Origin: Pomphorhynchus laevis
Taxonomy: Eukaryota > Acanthocephala > Palaeacanthocephala > Echinorhynchida > Pomphorhynchidae
Assembly (NCBI GenBank): GCA_012934845.2
Contig: WNNJ02001598.1
Location: 62,001-126,000 of the forward strand
Direction: 5' to 3'
Length of the DNA stretch: 64,000 nucleotides
Shown here: positions 9,701 through 18,874 of the stretch, piece by piece
Position numbering within the stretch: position 1 is the stretch's first letter
Layout of the letters: each line of letters starts with the position of its first letter
Notes under the pieces: generated by a model
The model's database searches: none
What the model was told of the DNA's origin: nothing
Seen by the model: only the letters and a program-made list of their open reading frames with translations
Program-made: the position numbers and the translations under genes

Positions 9701-12015
9701 AAATTGTTGCAATTCTTAAAATTTCATTATTTAATGTATTATATTTTATATTATATGGTATGCATGAATGCTCATGCAAAAATGTTTCTTGTAAATTTAA
9801 ATATGTCATCTTTACGATATAAATTAAAAGTAGTTTTAATTGATGTTAATTTAATGTTTATATCCATATAGACACCTTATTTATCATTAATATTGGTTTT
9901 ATTAAGAATGAGGCTACATGGATAAATTTGTTAACTTTTTTAATACAAATCCTCGACATCGAAATCGGTTGTTATTTTTAAGTCTCAAAATTTCTATTTT
10001 AATAATTAATTTTTGTAATCATATAAGCCAAACGCGGAACAACGAATAGCACTGCTAGATGCCGTTTCATCATCACATTTACTCTTCAGTGCCCGTTCCC
10101 TCCCACTGCTAGATGCAGAGGAGGACTAGCAGACGGCTCTATCAAAGAATCACGTGAATGATACACTAGAAAATTTCTAGTGACATCATCATTGAGTGCT
10201 GAATTAGCAATACTGCTTCACTAAATAGGATCATTAGCGCAAGAGCACTGGCAAATGCCAGTGCAAGGTATCTATATATCGGCTTACTTCTAATATGAAG
10301 AATAATTTCTCAAATGATACCATTCCGCGTGAATTTTTGTAATCATATAAACCAGACGCGGAAGAACAACGAATAGCACTGCTAGATACTTTTTCATCAT
10401 CGCTGACTCTTCAGTGCCAGTTCCCTACCACTGCTGGATGCAGAGGGAGGGAGCTGGTACTAGTCCTCCTCTGCATCCAGCAGTGGGAGGGAACTGGCGC
10501 TGAAGAGTCATAGTGATGACCAAACGGCGTCTAGCAGTGCTATTCGTTGTTCTTCCGCGTCTGGCTTTTATAATTTCAAAAATTCACGTGGAATGGTATT
10601 ATTTGAGTAATTAATTTTTATTTTTAATTTTTAATAAATTCAGTTTGTTATTTAATCTGTGCTTTCTCTTCTGGCATCAATTAAAGCAATCGGCACATTT
10701 TTTCTAAAGTCTAATATAGATACATTTGTTGGCCTACTACATAAAATTTTAAGTTTTGTATTGATTTGTTTTATAGGCAAGTTTAATCTTATCATTACAA
10801 ATTTTTCAAGCAAATTACACTCGGGAATTTATCAATGTCAAGTTCTAAAGACTTCTAGACAGGATGCCGTGCTTTCTAGAACAGCAAATATCACTTCACT
10901 CCCAGCAAATATTGGTACCAAATTATTAGTTAAGAATTAATAATTTTTTTTAATGTTTGCTAGATAATCTAGAGAAACGCTTAAATAATAGATCGTTTCT
11001 GACATCTCTTCGTACAACATATAAACTACCTGATATCAACAATGTATCGAGTTTTGTATGTTCGCGTGGTATGTAACATTATTGTTCTATAAAATTCTTA
11101 CGGATAAAACTATATCATAAAGTATTCAAGTGACAGATGCAGTGCATTCCGAAATTGAAATTATTATAAAAAAAACCGTCCAGAATAAATTATCGACTGG
11201 GCAAAAATAAATCTGTTCCCATATATTTAAGATAAATTATTCTCTTCCCCCAAATTCAATTTACTTTTTAATAAAGCAATCTTATTTAATATTTACATTT
11301 CTGGAATAAAAAAGCGTAGATTTTTAAATGTAACTCACAAACTTGAACAGTAATCATAAAAATATGAAATTTTAACGCTGTAATGCATTTTATATTCTAT
11401 AAATGGTCAAACTTTGTCCTTAATTATTTTTATTCTTTAAATTAATACTCTATATAAATGTATTTTTATTATATTACACAATTAAACGTTTAACAAATGA
11501 GATTTTGCACTTTGGTAAATTTGCTTCTTTTTATCAAACAAATCTTTAATTGCTTTAATGTTGCTTGCAAGTAAACACCATAATTTAGAGATTATGTTAA
11601 TTATGAAACATTGTACATTTTTGAATTAACATTTATTAATTATTCGAGATCCAACAAACTTGTGTTCAAAAGTTTATAGCCTTAGTGCATATTCAATATC
11701 TAAGGAATTTCAAGTAATTATCTTGAAATTTGTTAGATCTGACTATTTCAATAATTGAATTTAAAAAGTTAATTTAAATTTTTACTTTTCTACTGAGCTT
11801 ATTTGAAATTAGATGCAGCTCAATCACTTCGATATATTTTGCTAATGATTATCACTGTTGCCGTTTTGATCGTCACTATTATCGGAATCTGCATTCGATG
11901 GACTTACATTAAGCGTAGACATCATCGCATATTTGACTTGACATCGGACGAACGATTGATTTGCAAGGACGAACCCGATATTGACAAAAGTGATAAAGAA
12001 ATTCGTATTAGATAA
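3575..12015 (+). CDS. Single-Ig-domain type I membrane protein, 5 inferred exons
   Basis: Exons 3575-3704, 5766-5987, 10777-10914, (10964-11068) and 11813-12015 join in one frame, and every junction is phase 1, as is usual for Ig-domain exons. The product is about 265 aa, or 230 if the small fourth exon is skipped. Seen in order: a hydrophobic signal peptide; an Ig domain with the B-strand Cys in VSCKV, a strand-C-like Trp in KVVW and the F-strand Cys in GIYQCQV; a linker; one TM helix; and a basic then acidic tail ending in EIRIR and a stop. The IYQCQV strand and the following SRTANIT stretch resemble the first Ig domain of the Rst/Kirre/nephrin family, so a cell-surface recognition role is a fair inference, but orthology is not shown. 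The 4.8 kb second intron holds Penelope-like and fold-back repeats. An AATAAA-like signal follows about 50 bp after the stop. Confidence 0.65.
3955..4245 (-). repeat. Penelope-like terminal repeat
   Basis: A reverse-oriented, decayed copy of the terminal repeat seen at 9110-9485: CTGATGACCTTGAATCC, then a TTATTTATTAGTCAATA segment and the ACGTAAATTCAGTC end. Confidence 0.6.
4795..4865 (-). repeat. Truncated Penelope-like terminal repeat
   Basis: Holds only the first part of the repeat (GGAAATACGTCATTAG, then GGCCCCGC and TATGTT) and ends abruptly. Within 60 bp follows a CCACCTTTCGGCTTGGGCA motif that recurs near 60257. Confidence 0.55.
5200..5605 (+). repeat. Imperfect ~110-bp direct repeats flanking a GC-richer insert
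   Basis: 5200-5315 and 5493-5605 share TATTATTTAATTTTAATTAA, an AATAAAAATAARCGA segment and a TTTTTTATAAA segment. Between them lie about 175 bp of less AT-rich sequence of unknown origin. This could be a relic insertion with a long flanking duplication. Confidence 0.45.
5766..5987 (+). CDS. Exon 2: N-terminal half of the Ig domain
   Basis: The acceptor is GGTTATAG and the donor is GAAG before GTAAAT. The exon is 222 bp, symmetric phase 1-1 and open throughout. It encodes the B and C strands (VSCKV, then VVW) and a second WEKD stretch. The region between the two Trp residues is longer than in most Ig domains. Confidence 0.6.
6260..6285 (-). ncRNA. Hammerhead-ribozyme-like core, opposite arm
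   Basis: The same boxes and stem II as 6486-6511, on the - strand, followed by a possible two-base-pair stem III (AC/GT around AGCA). Confidence 0.45.
6486..6511 (+). ncRNA. Hammerhead-ribozyme-like core
   Basis: CTGATGA, a perfect 5-bp stem II (GTCAT/ATGAC) with a TGTG loop, then GAAAC. Both catalytic boxes and the closing G-C pair of stem II are canonical. No convincing stem I partner was found next to this copy, so activity is unproven. Confidence 0.5.
6561..8150. other. Intronic AT-rich sequence
   Basis: Part of intron 2 of the Ig-domain gene. A 63-codon + frame at 6947-7138 has no recognisable motif. Nothing else could be supported. Confidence 0.4.
8160..8770 (+). mobile_element. Penelope-like RT fragment
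   Basis: The + strand encodes GVPMGGNSSPIIADLF (RT box with PMG), then FIEYEFV and, further on, IFKFTRNIFLHEHS. These match the RT core of a widespread Penelope-like family whose catalytic box reads YIDDI in the other copies here. It is a broken 3' half with no GIY-YIG endonuclease in sight. It lies in intron 2 of the Ig-domain gene. Confidence 0.6.
8867..8892. repeat. Perfect 11-bp hairpin
   Basis: CAGCACGAATC-TGTG-GATTCGTGCTG, inside a 300-bp segment of unknown origin (8820-9100) between the Penelope-like RT fragment and its terminal repeat. Confidence 0.7.
9110..9485 (+). repeat. Penelope-like terminal repeat, best preserved copy
   Basis: It runs from TGAGTCTACGTATTTTATAC through AATTGACTAATAAATAACAG to GGGGCCAAATGATTATTTG. 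It contains two interleaved complementary pairs, TGCTATG/CATAGCA and GGCCCC/GGGGCC, which would form an H-type pseudoknot. The same repeat recurs about ten times in the window. It is immediately followed by an RT fragment on the opposite strand. Confidence 0.65.
9486..9890 (-). mobile_element. Penelope-like RT C-terminal fragment
   Basis: The - strand encodes IPYNIKYNTLNNEILRIATI, NDIGFLQNHLNNLIDAYFKL, and ends KLLSGKFLWMDNK and a stop. This is the C-terminal region of the same RT family, ending without a GIY-YIG domain. Its 3' end abuts the terminal repeat at 9110-9485 tail to tail. Confidence 0.6.
10010..10308. mobile_element. Fold-back/tandem repeat unit with hammerhead-like core
   Basis: A unit of about 326 bp, followed head to tail by a second unit at 10309. 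The - strand holds a decayed hammerhead-like core at 10064-10089 (CTGAAGAG ... GAAAC). The unit also holds a 9-bp hairpin, GCACTGGCA/TGCCAGTGC. The same unit recurs at 62633-62925. Confidence 0.6.
10309..10615. mobile_element. Second unit, folded back on itself
   Basis: The left arm (10309-10450) is followed almost directly by its inverted copy (10452-10615), which ends in the complement of the CTCAAAT start. The + strand core at 10500-10525 reads CTGAAGAG, stem GTCAT/ATGAC, then CAAAC (G changed to C in the second box), followed by GGCGTC. Confidence 0.6.
10777..10914 (+). CDS. Exon 3: C-terminal half of the Ig domain
   Basis: The acceptor is TTGTTTTATAG and the donor is ATTG before GTACCA. 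The exon is 138 bp, phase 1-1. It carries the diagnostic F strand (SGIYQCQV) and the G strand. It joins exon 2 as ECEG-KFNLIITNF, which is natural Ig spacing before Tyr-x-Cys. Confidence 0.65.
10964..11068 (+). CDS. Possible exon 4: juxtamembrane linker
   Basis: This is a 105 bp segment between TTTGCTAG and GTATGT, open in the required frame and again phase 1-1. It would add a polar 34-residue linker. The intron before it would be only 49 bp, which is very short, so the segment may instead be intronic, with exon 3 spliced straight to the TM exon. Phase permits both forms. Confidence 0.35.
11813..12015 (+). CDS. Last exon: TM helix and cytoplasmic tail
   Basis: The acceptor is TTGAAATTAG, phase 1. 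The exon encodes a hydrophobic helix of about 22 residues (YILLMIITVAVLIVTIIGIC), then a basic stop-transfer run (KRRHH) and an acidic tail to TAA at 12013-12015. Confidence 0.65.
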
Positions 12016-12349
12016 ATATGCGTTTTCTATAATTCACTTGCCCGAGGAATTCTAAATTGAAATTGATAAATAAATTATAAATTATTAATAAATTATGAAT
12101 TAAAAATAAATTGAAATTGACACAATTTTGAAGAATTTTAAATCTCACGATATTTATTATGTAAGTACCAAAAAATATAACATTTCTCAAATGCTACATT
12201 TGAGAAATTTCACAATTTTCTAGAATTCAAATTTCTCGAATTTCAGTTCTCCACTTTCACAAATGCTGTTCCGTAAATCCTAATAACAAAAATTTAGATA
12301 AAATTTATAACAGTTTATAAAAATTTAAAAATTAAAAAAATTAAATTGT

Positions 12350-12640
12350 TTATTGCACAAATTTTTTATGGATAGTAAATAATATGCTTTGTATTAGAAT
12401 CAGGCACACTAGATAATCAAATTTCATCAAATGAAATACGTCATTAGCATGCATTTGGCCCTGCTGCTATGTTGGGTCTAAGAATATGGACATAAATCTG
12501 GTAACATAGCAGTTCCTACTTATGACATCTGATCTTTATTCTTATACGTAGTATATTATCTATTAATATATTATCATCGTATATCATCTTTTATTTAGAC
12601 AAACAAAATTAAATTCTACGGAGTAATAGTATATCTCAAA
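12350..12640 (-). repeat. Penelope-like terminal repeat after a + strand RT end
   Basis: A + strand RT end (TTTATGGATAGTAAATAA) is followed by the terminal repeat in reverse orientation. CTGCTATG and CATAGCAG pair perfectly; the second pseudoknot stem is decayed. Confidence 0.6.
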
Positions 12641-12653
12641 TAAATAAGTTTAC

Positions 12654-13440
12654 TTGCCTAACTGTTTTGGCCCTAACTGTTTACAAAATAAATCTAAATT
12701 ATATAAATATATGAAATATATGTTTCGATACATTGATGATATATGTGTATTTAACTCTAATAATTTTTATTCAATTAGTGAACAAATTTATCCAGAAAGC
12801 CTTATTCTTAACAAAACCAATATTGATGATAAAGAAGGTGTATATCTAGATATAATAAAAATAATCGAATTATTAGAATCCTTAAATATTTTAATAAATC
12901 AATTATTTAAAGGAAGTGACATTTATATTTAGATAAATAAAATGTGTTTCAATAATAGGTAATAGCATCCCAATTACAGCTGACTTATTTTTAAGCTTTA
13001 TAGAATATGAATTTGTTCATAACTGTGTAAAAAACTAAATCTAAACAATATAAATATATGAAATATATGTTTCGATACATTGATGATATATGTGTATTTA
13101 ACTCTAACAATTTTTATTCAATAAGCGAACAAATTTATCCAGGTAGCCTTATTCTTAATAAAACTAATATTGATGATAAAGAGGGTATATATCTAGATAT
13201 GAACATTATATTAACATCAATTAAAACTACTTTTAATTTATATGATAAATATGACATATTTAAATTTACAAGAAACATATTCTTGCATGATCATTAATGC
13301 ATACCATATAATATAAAATAAAATACATTAAATAATGAAATTTTAAGAATTGCAACAATTTGTAACGATATTGATTTTCTTCGAAATCATTTAAATAATT
13401 TATTAGATACATAATTTGAACTTTGTTACTATAACAATAA
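12654..13440 (+). mobile_element. Two overlapping Penelope-like RT fragments in tandem
   Basis: Two partial copies (12690-12950 and 12955-13440) both encode YMKYMFRYIDDICVFNSNNF, which includes the catalytic YIDD box, followed by YSISEQIYP and LILNKTNIDDKEG. The repetition suggests partial tandem duplication, common in Penelope-like elements. Both are broken fossils. Confidence 0.65.
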
Positions 13441-13459
13441 AATCAAACAGAAAATCGTT

Positions 13460-13745
13460 AAATAGCATTACTGAGTATACGTATTTTATACAATATATAA
13501 ATAAAGATAAATAATAAATAATATAAGATTATATGAAATTTATTTTTATATCAAGTTAAAATTTAAAATTGAAATTCAAAATAAGTCAATGTTTATGAAT
13601 TGACTAATAAATAGCAGACGATGTATAAAAATAAGGATTAGAAGTCATTAAGAAAAACTGGCATGATATCATATTTTAGCCCCTTTTCCTCGACCAAACA
13701 TAGCAACGGGTCAAATACGCCCTAATGACGTATTTCCTATGATGA
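13460..13745 (+). repeat. Penelope-like terminal repeat
   Basis: Begins GAGTATACGTATTTTATAC, contains AATTGACTAATAAATAGCAG and ends at ACGTATTTCCTATGATGAAA. It follows the + strand RT fragment directly. Confidence 0.6.
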
Positions 13746-13872
13746 AATTTGATTATTTAGTGTACCTTATTCAAATACAAAGCATATTGTTTATTATCCA
13801 CAAAAAACTTTCGCTTAATAGTTTAAATAAATCTTTGGTAATATTTTGTTGTTTTGTATATTGTAAAATCAT
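13746..13872 (-). mobile_element. Penelope-like RT C-terminal stub
   Basis: The - strand matches the last 30 or so codons of the fragment at 9486-9890 (the GKFLWMDNK end region). It is cut by the unrelated RT relic that begins near 13873. Confidence 0.5.
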
Positions 13873-15690
13873 TAATCTGAATAATGGACGATTCAACTCC
13901 GCCGTCGAGATTCTCCTGCGTCGATCCTCACAGTTTTAATGTGGCGTCTAAATCGATTGCACATTGTCTTTTATCGCGCCACACAGTTGTCGATGTTCCC
14001 GAATTGAGTCTTGAACCGAATGGTCGACTCGAACCAATACCGTTGCCATCTCGGATACTGCTGGTGATTTACTTCGGGCCGTGTCATCAGGGCTGAATCG
14101 AGTAGTCGAACAACCGAATGGTCGGTCTGGTCATGTACAATCAGGGGTGAATACAGAGTGTTCTCCTGTTCCCTCTATGTTTCGGCAGCGGAAACGTGCT
14201 CGCCAAGCGAGCTGCACTGTCTGTTTTTGATTATTCGCAGCTACAACGAGTGGGCACCTTCGAAAATATGGACCCGCTCTCGGATGGGGTTGAAACTAAA
14301 TACCGCTAAAGCGAGTTCATCACCCATGACCCAGCCGTTCAGGGTCTTCTTCTTTCAGTCCTACCGGATGCTGTAGTTGTGGAGCCTAAGGATGCATATT
14401 TGCTAGGAGTGCCCGTGGAACCGTGGCTTCGTTGAATGCCGCATTGGACTCAGCAACAGAAAAGTTACGCTCAGCACGAGAGATTCTTTCATGTTTAGCC
14501 CGGCAGGACGCATTGATTCTTCTGCGTCGATGCCTAAGCCTTCCTAAGATGTCGTACCTACTGCGATACTGCGTTTGTTTTCTGAGCACTCGATTAAATG
14601 ATCACGATGATGTGTTACACTCTATACTGTCGAGTGTCCTGAACTTAAAATAAACCGCACATACCTGTCCCAGGCCACTCTACCAATCAATCTCGGTTGA
14701 ATTAGAATATCCCTTGCTAGCAAAACGGCCATTTCAGCATTTTGATCATCTCTGTTCAGACAAAACGATCTGACGGGATGGCTGCTAGGGATATGCAGTC
14801 TTAATACGTATGGTAGGACAGATCCACTTTTCGCAATCGCGATTAAACAATGGTCGTCCTGTTCGTTGTCTTCGGTTCCGTCGGACCTAAACAGTCAAAG
14901 ACGATAGACCGAGCTACGACAGTGGCCAAGTTTCAATGTCTACATAATTGTGGGACAGCGATGGACAGATCCCGCTTGTTCCCCGTGTCTACACCTGAGT
15001 CTGGAGCCTTTCTGTAGACACTCCCGATCACAGCGGTTTGCACCCGCATGGAGGACACAACTTTTACAATATCGGTTGGCATGCGGCTAGGTGTTCCCAT
15101 CGCTAGAGTTCACATGTGTGGCGACAATTAAGATGTGTTCGGCCACCACACACTTGACTGTAAACAGAGCAGATTGCGACATTCTCGACATGCAAAGATA
15201 AACAAGCTACTGAAACAATCGCTCTGTAGCGCTGAAATATCATGCCGCTTAGAGCCGAATGGACTTGAGCGTGACGATGGCAAGCGTCCCGATGGTTGTT
15301 CGTTAATGTTATGGACAGTCGGCAGCCACATGTTGTGAGACTTCTCATGTCCAAATACTACGGCCGCTAGATACGCTATGCATGCTGCTGCCGATGCCGG
15401 AGATGTGACCGGACTCGCCGAAACACGGAAAACCACAAAGTATGCATGCATCGAGCAGAGAATATACGAATTTCATCCGGTTGCGATCGAAACATTCGGT
15501 GCATACGGCCCATCAACAAAAGACTTCATTGCACGCAATACCGGCATGCTTAAAAGTACAACAGTCAGCGGAAAAGCAAGTAGCTACGTGATCAAGCGTT
15601 TGAGCGTAGCTGTCCAGCAAGAGAACGCTGCTTGCGTTGTGGATGTGATGGTGAAAAAAACTATTGGTCAATTTTTATTTGACTTGTGAT
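13873..15690 (+). mobile_element. Degenerate RT element, unclassified family
   Basis: A GC-richer island of about 1.8 kb. Recognisable + strand segments in order are LRSAREILSCLARQDALILL and RRCLSLPKMSYLLRY, then ERDDGKRPDGCSLMLW (a PDG...W pattern like that of a restriction-type nuclease), then KYACIEQRIYEFHPVAIETF and IKRLSVAVQQENA. This order matches the C-terminal two thirds of a widespread RT-bearing retroelement family. It is clearly broken, with several lesions, and inserted into Penelope-like DNA. Family assignment is from memory of its conserved tail. Confidence 0.55.
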
Positions 15691-15744
15691 TCTTTTAAAC
15701 ATTGTTTTTTAATAATATTGTAAAATTATAAGAAAACGAAGAAA

Positions 15745-15995
15745 CCTATAAAGATAAATAATAAATAATTATATAAGATTTTATACAATTTAAATTTATA
15801 TCAAGTTAAAATAAAAAATCGAAATTTAAAATGTCAATTTTTATGAATGAACTAATAAAGAACATACGTTTTATCAGAATAAGGATTAGAGGTCATCAAG
15901 AGGAACTCAAATATTATCTGGTTTCATCCTCTATTCCGCGACCCAATAAACAACGAAGTTAAATACTCGCTAATGACGTATTTCCTTTGATGAAA
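15745..15995 (+). repeat. Penelope-like terminal repeat
   Basis: Shares AAAGATAAATAATAAATAAT, ATCAGAATAAGGATTAGAGG and the ACGTATTTCCTTTGATGAAA end with the other copies. The pseudoknot stems are decayed here. Confidence 0.6.
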
Positions 15996-17224
15996 TTAAA
16001 AAATTCGAAATTTTCAATTAACAATAGAACACTTGCTCCCTTTTTCTTTTTGTTACTGAAATGAACTGAGATTAAATGCAATTCAAATGCAAATATTAAG
16101 GAAATACTAATGTTTAATGTATAGGTAAGATTAAAACATTGCATGTTCAGCGCGTGCACAACCATCAATAAAATATTTGATACTATCTGGCAGTTAAGCA
16201 AACTCCTTTACAAAAATCATTCGATATAAGCCAAATATATCAAAAAGATGCTTAAACTGAAGAAAAAATGTGGAGAGCAAGATTCTTCGGCTTAACGAAC
16301 GAGATGAATACTCCTAAACAGCTTTTTACGCATAGCGATTTACAAAGCAGATTTAATCGCTTTCAATCATCACCTAACTATTCAATAAAATAGTAGCAAT
16401 GTGAAATGGGGAGTAAAATGTCAAACTGGAGACAGAAACTGTGTGGTTCCATAAGACGGGATAAGAAAAGGTACTTAAGTTAATTCAATTCAATTCATTC
16501 AAGATCCTTTTTTATCAAAAAAATAAAGGATCTTGAATAAATTGAATTGAATTCATTCCTAGGGTTTACTACTTTCTTTAATTATGGTTATTCTTAGTAC
16601 TTTACATCTGACAAAATGCTTAGAATTGCGGATGATATTTCTCTTTTTTAAGATAAATATAATAATGCTGCTGGAAAACATAAGAATTTATCCTCGCAGT
16701 AAAAATGATAAATATGTTTATTAACAAAGTTATGAAACTATAAAATTACGATTGTGTACCAAAGAACTGGAAATTAGATATCGAAAATAGAAGGCGAAAA
16801 CACCTATTTTTAGCAAACCTTTATGATTTAGAATACTTTAATATAAGAGGTCTTCTCTCTTTAGGTGCAAAGGTAGCGTCCTTTTCTTATCAATTTGCAT
16901 TCATTCAGAGTCAAATAGCAAAGAGAAATCCTCAAATATATTCACGATTGCTGCTGATAAAGCCTTACAGAGAGTAGCTTCGTATAAAAGATAGGTAGAA
17001 GTTGCAGAGGGTTTAACATATTCTAATCAATTGGTATTCAATCAGAATCAATAAGCATGAGTATTTCTCTTTTATTTTAAACATGCGTTTGACTATATGC
17101 ATTATTCCGTTAGTAAAGCTATTAAGAAAGTAACCTTGTATCGGACAAAGAAGATAATAAGAGAATTGGATCAAGGGATACGAACTATTATGCCTCGTAC
17201 TTGTTTTTCTCGTGCCTCATATAT
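15996..17224. other. AT-rich sequence with one long inverted repeat
   Basis: Apart from the hairpin at 16484-16551, no gene or element was recognised. A short - strand frame (15959-16201) overlaps the repeat and looks like chance. Confidence 0.4.
16484..16551. repeat. Inverted repeat, ~30-bp arms
   Basis: The left arm TTCAATTCAATTCATTCAAG continues into ATCCTTTTTTAT and is mirrored by ATAAAGGATCTTGAATAAAT and TGAATTGAA, leaving a loop of a few bases. Confidence 0.7.
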
Positions 17225-18224
17225 ATAATCAAGAATTTAGCCAAAAACCGGAGTTCAATTACGAGCAGAGCAGACTTCGTTATCACTCCTAGACGATCTG
17301 ATGGTAGCCGAAATATATCACAAGGCAGCCGAAACGACTGATGGTAGTTCACCCTACTGATGAGTGCTACCGGCTACCATCAGATCGTCTAGGAGTGATA
17401 ACGAAGTCTGCTCTGCTTGTAATCGAACTCCGGTTTTTGGCAAAATTCTTGATTATACAACTGTAGCTTGTAAGCTCCCGGAGAACAGTGTGAACCATTT
17501 AGCTCTTATATTATAGAAATGTATCCTCAAAGGATCTTGTTAGAAAACAATCAACGACAGCAATAAAATTTCCTGCCGATTAAATTAGGATGATCCGGAA
17601 AGCACGTGGTTTGCTTAAAGAGGCTATGCCCATGCTACCACGTCAGCGAATTCTCGGAGATGCCTTTTCAATATATCACAAGGCAGCCGAAACGACTGAT
17701 GGTAGTTCACCCTACTGATAAGTACTGCCGGCTACCATCAGCTCGTCTAGGAGTGATAAGGAAGTCTGCTCTACTTGTAATCGAACTCCGGTTTTTGGCA
17801 ACATCTACAATTTTGAAACTGAAGCTGTTTAGCTCCCGGAGCACAGTTTAACACATCCAGATATAAAATTATAAAAATGTATCCTCCAAAGGATCCTGTG
17901 AGAAAACAAGCAACGACAGCAAGTGAAATTCCTGCCGAATAAAATTAGGATGGTCCGGAAAGCACATGGTTAGTTTAAAGAGGCTATGCCCAGGCTACCA
18001 AGTTAGCAAATTCTCGAAAATGCCTTTTTAATATATCACAAGGCAGCCGAAACGACTGATGGTAGTTCACCCTACTGATGAGTGCTGCCGGCAACCATCA
18101 GCTCGTCTAGGAATGATAAGGAAGTCTGCTCTACTTGCAATCGAGCTCCGGTTTTTGGCAACATCTACAATTTTGAAACTGAAGCTTATTAGCTCCCGGA
18201 GCACAGTTTAACACATCCAGATAT

Positions 18225-18255
<31 letters not shown>

Positions 18256-18356
18256 ATTTAAGAGCTGAATGGTTCACACTGTTCTCCGGGAGCTTACAAG
18301 CTACAGTTGTATAATCAAGAATTTTGCCAAAAACCGGAGTTCGATTACAAGCAGAG
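17225..18356. repeat. Tandem array, ~360-bp unit, with inverted ends
   Basis: Units start near 17312, 17670 and 18030, each at ATATATCACAAGGCAGCCG. The third unit breaks into a (TA)n run at 18229-18254. The array is bounded by inverted part-units at 17225-17308 and 18255-18356, both carrying AAAAACCGGAGTTC and GCAGAGCAGACTTCGTTATC. Each unit holds a hairpin CTGATGGTAG/CTACCATCAG with a 26-nt loop. There is no ORF of note. Confidence 0.7.
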
Positions 18357-18874
18357 CAGACTTCGTTATCATATTGTCGTTTGATATTATACGATACTTC
18401 GTTATCGTATTGTCGTTTGCGCTGTAACCTCATTTAATGCAAATCAATAAAAACCACACTTTTAAAGTAGATTTGCAGTTTAGAGAAGCAAGAAGTTATT
18501 AAAATGATATTTAAAATTAAATTTATTTTTAAAACCACCAATAAAGTAGTTATTCAAAAAATAAACTTAAAAATTACATTCAAATCATTAAGGCATGCAA
18601 TCGCCTTTATCGACACAAAGTATCATTTAAATAAAGTATTCTGTGGACACAGACGGCAAACTAACAAAATCCTAGAGTTTATCTACATGCAAATAGCTAG
18701 CCAGCTTGTTTTTAATCGTACTGCTATGCTTAAATCATTCTAACTATTAATTTTACATTACAAAGTGCATTGAACCAAACTGCTAAAATACTTAGTTTTC
18801 ACAGTATTTTAATGCCAATAAATATCCATTTTAAAATTCAGCTTTTTTCATTGGATGTGTTTCAAACATATCGA
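18357..18874. other. AT-rich sequence, no gene seen
   Basis: A 79-codon + frame (18504-18743) is lysine/isoleucine rich and looks like chance. The segment ends at the 3' tail of LINE copy A. Confidence 0.4.

Noticed and set aside
17312-18120. Possible permuted hammerhead in each unit of the 360-bp array
   Set aside because: CCGAAAC and CTGATGAG are joined by a good stem, but the 22 nt between them cannot form both stem I and stem III with an allowed cleavage base.
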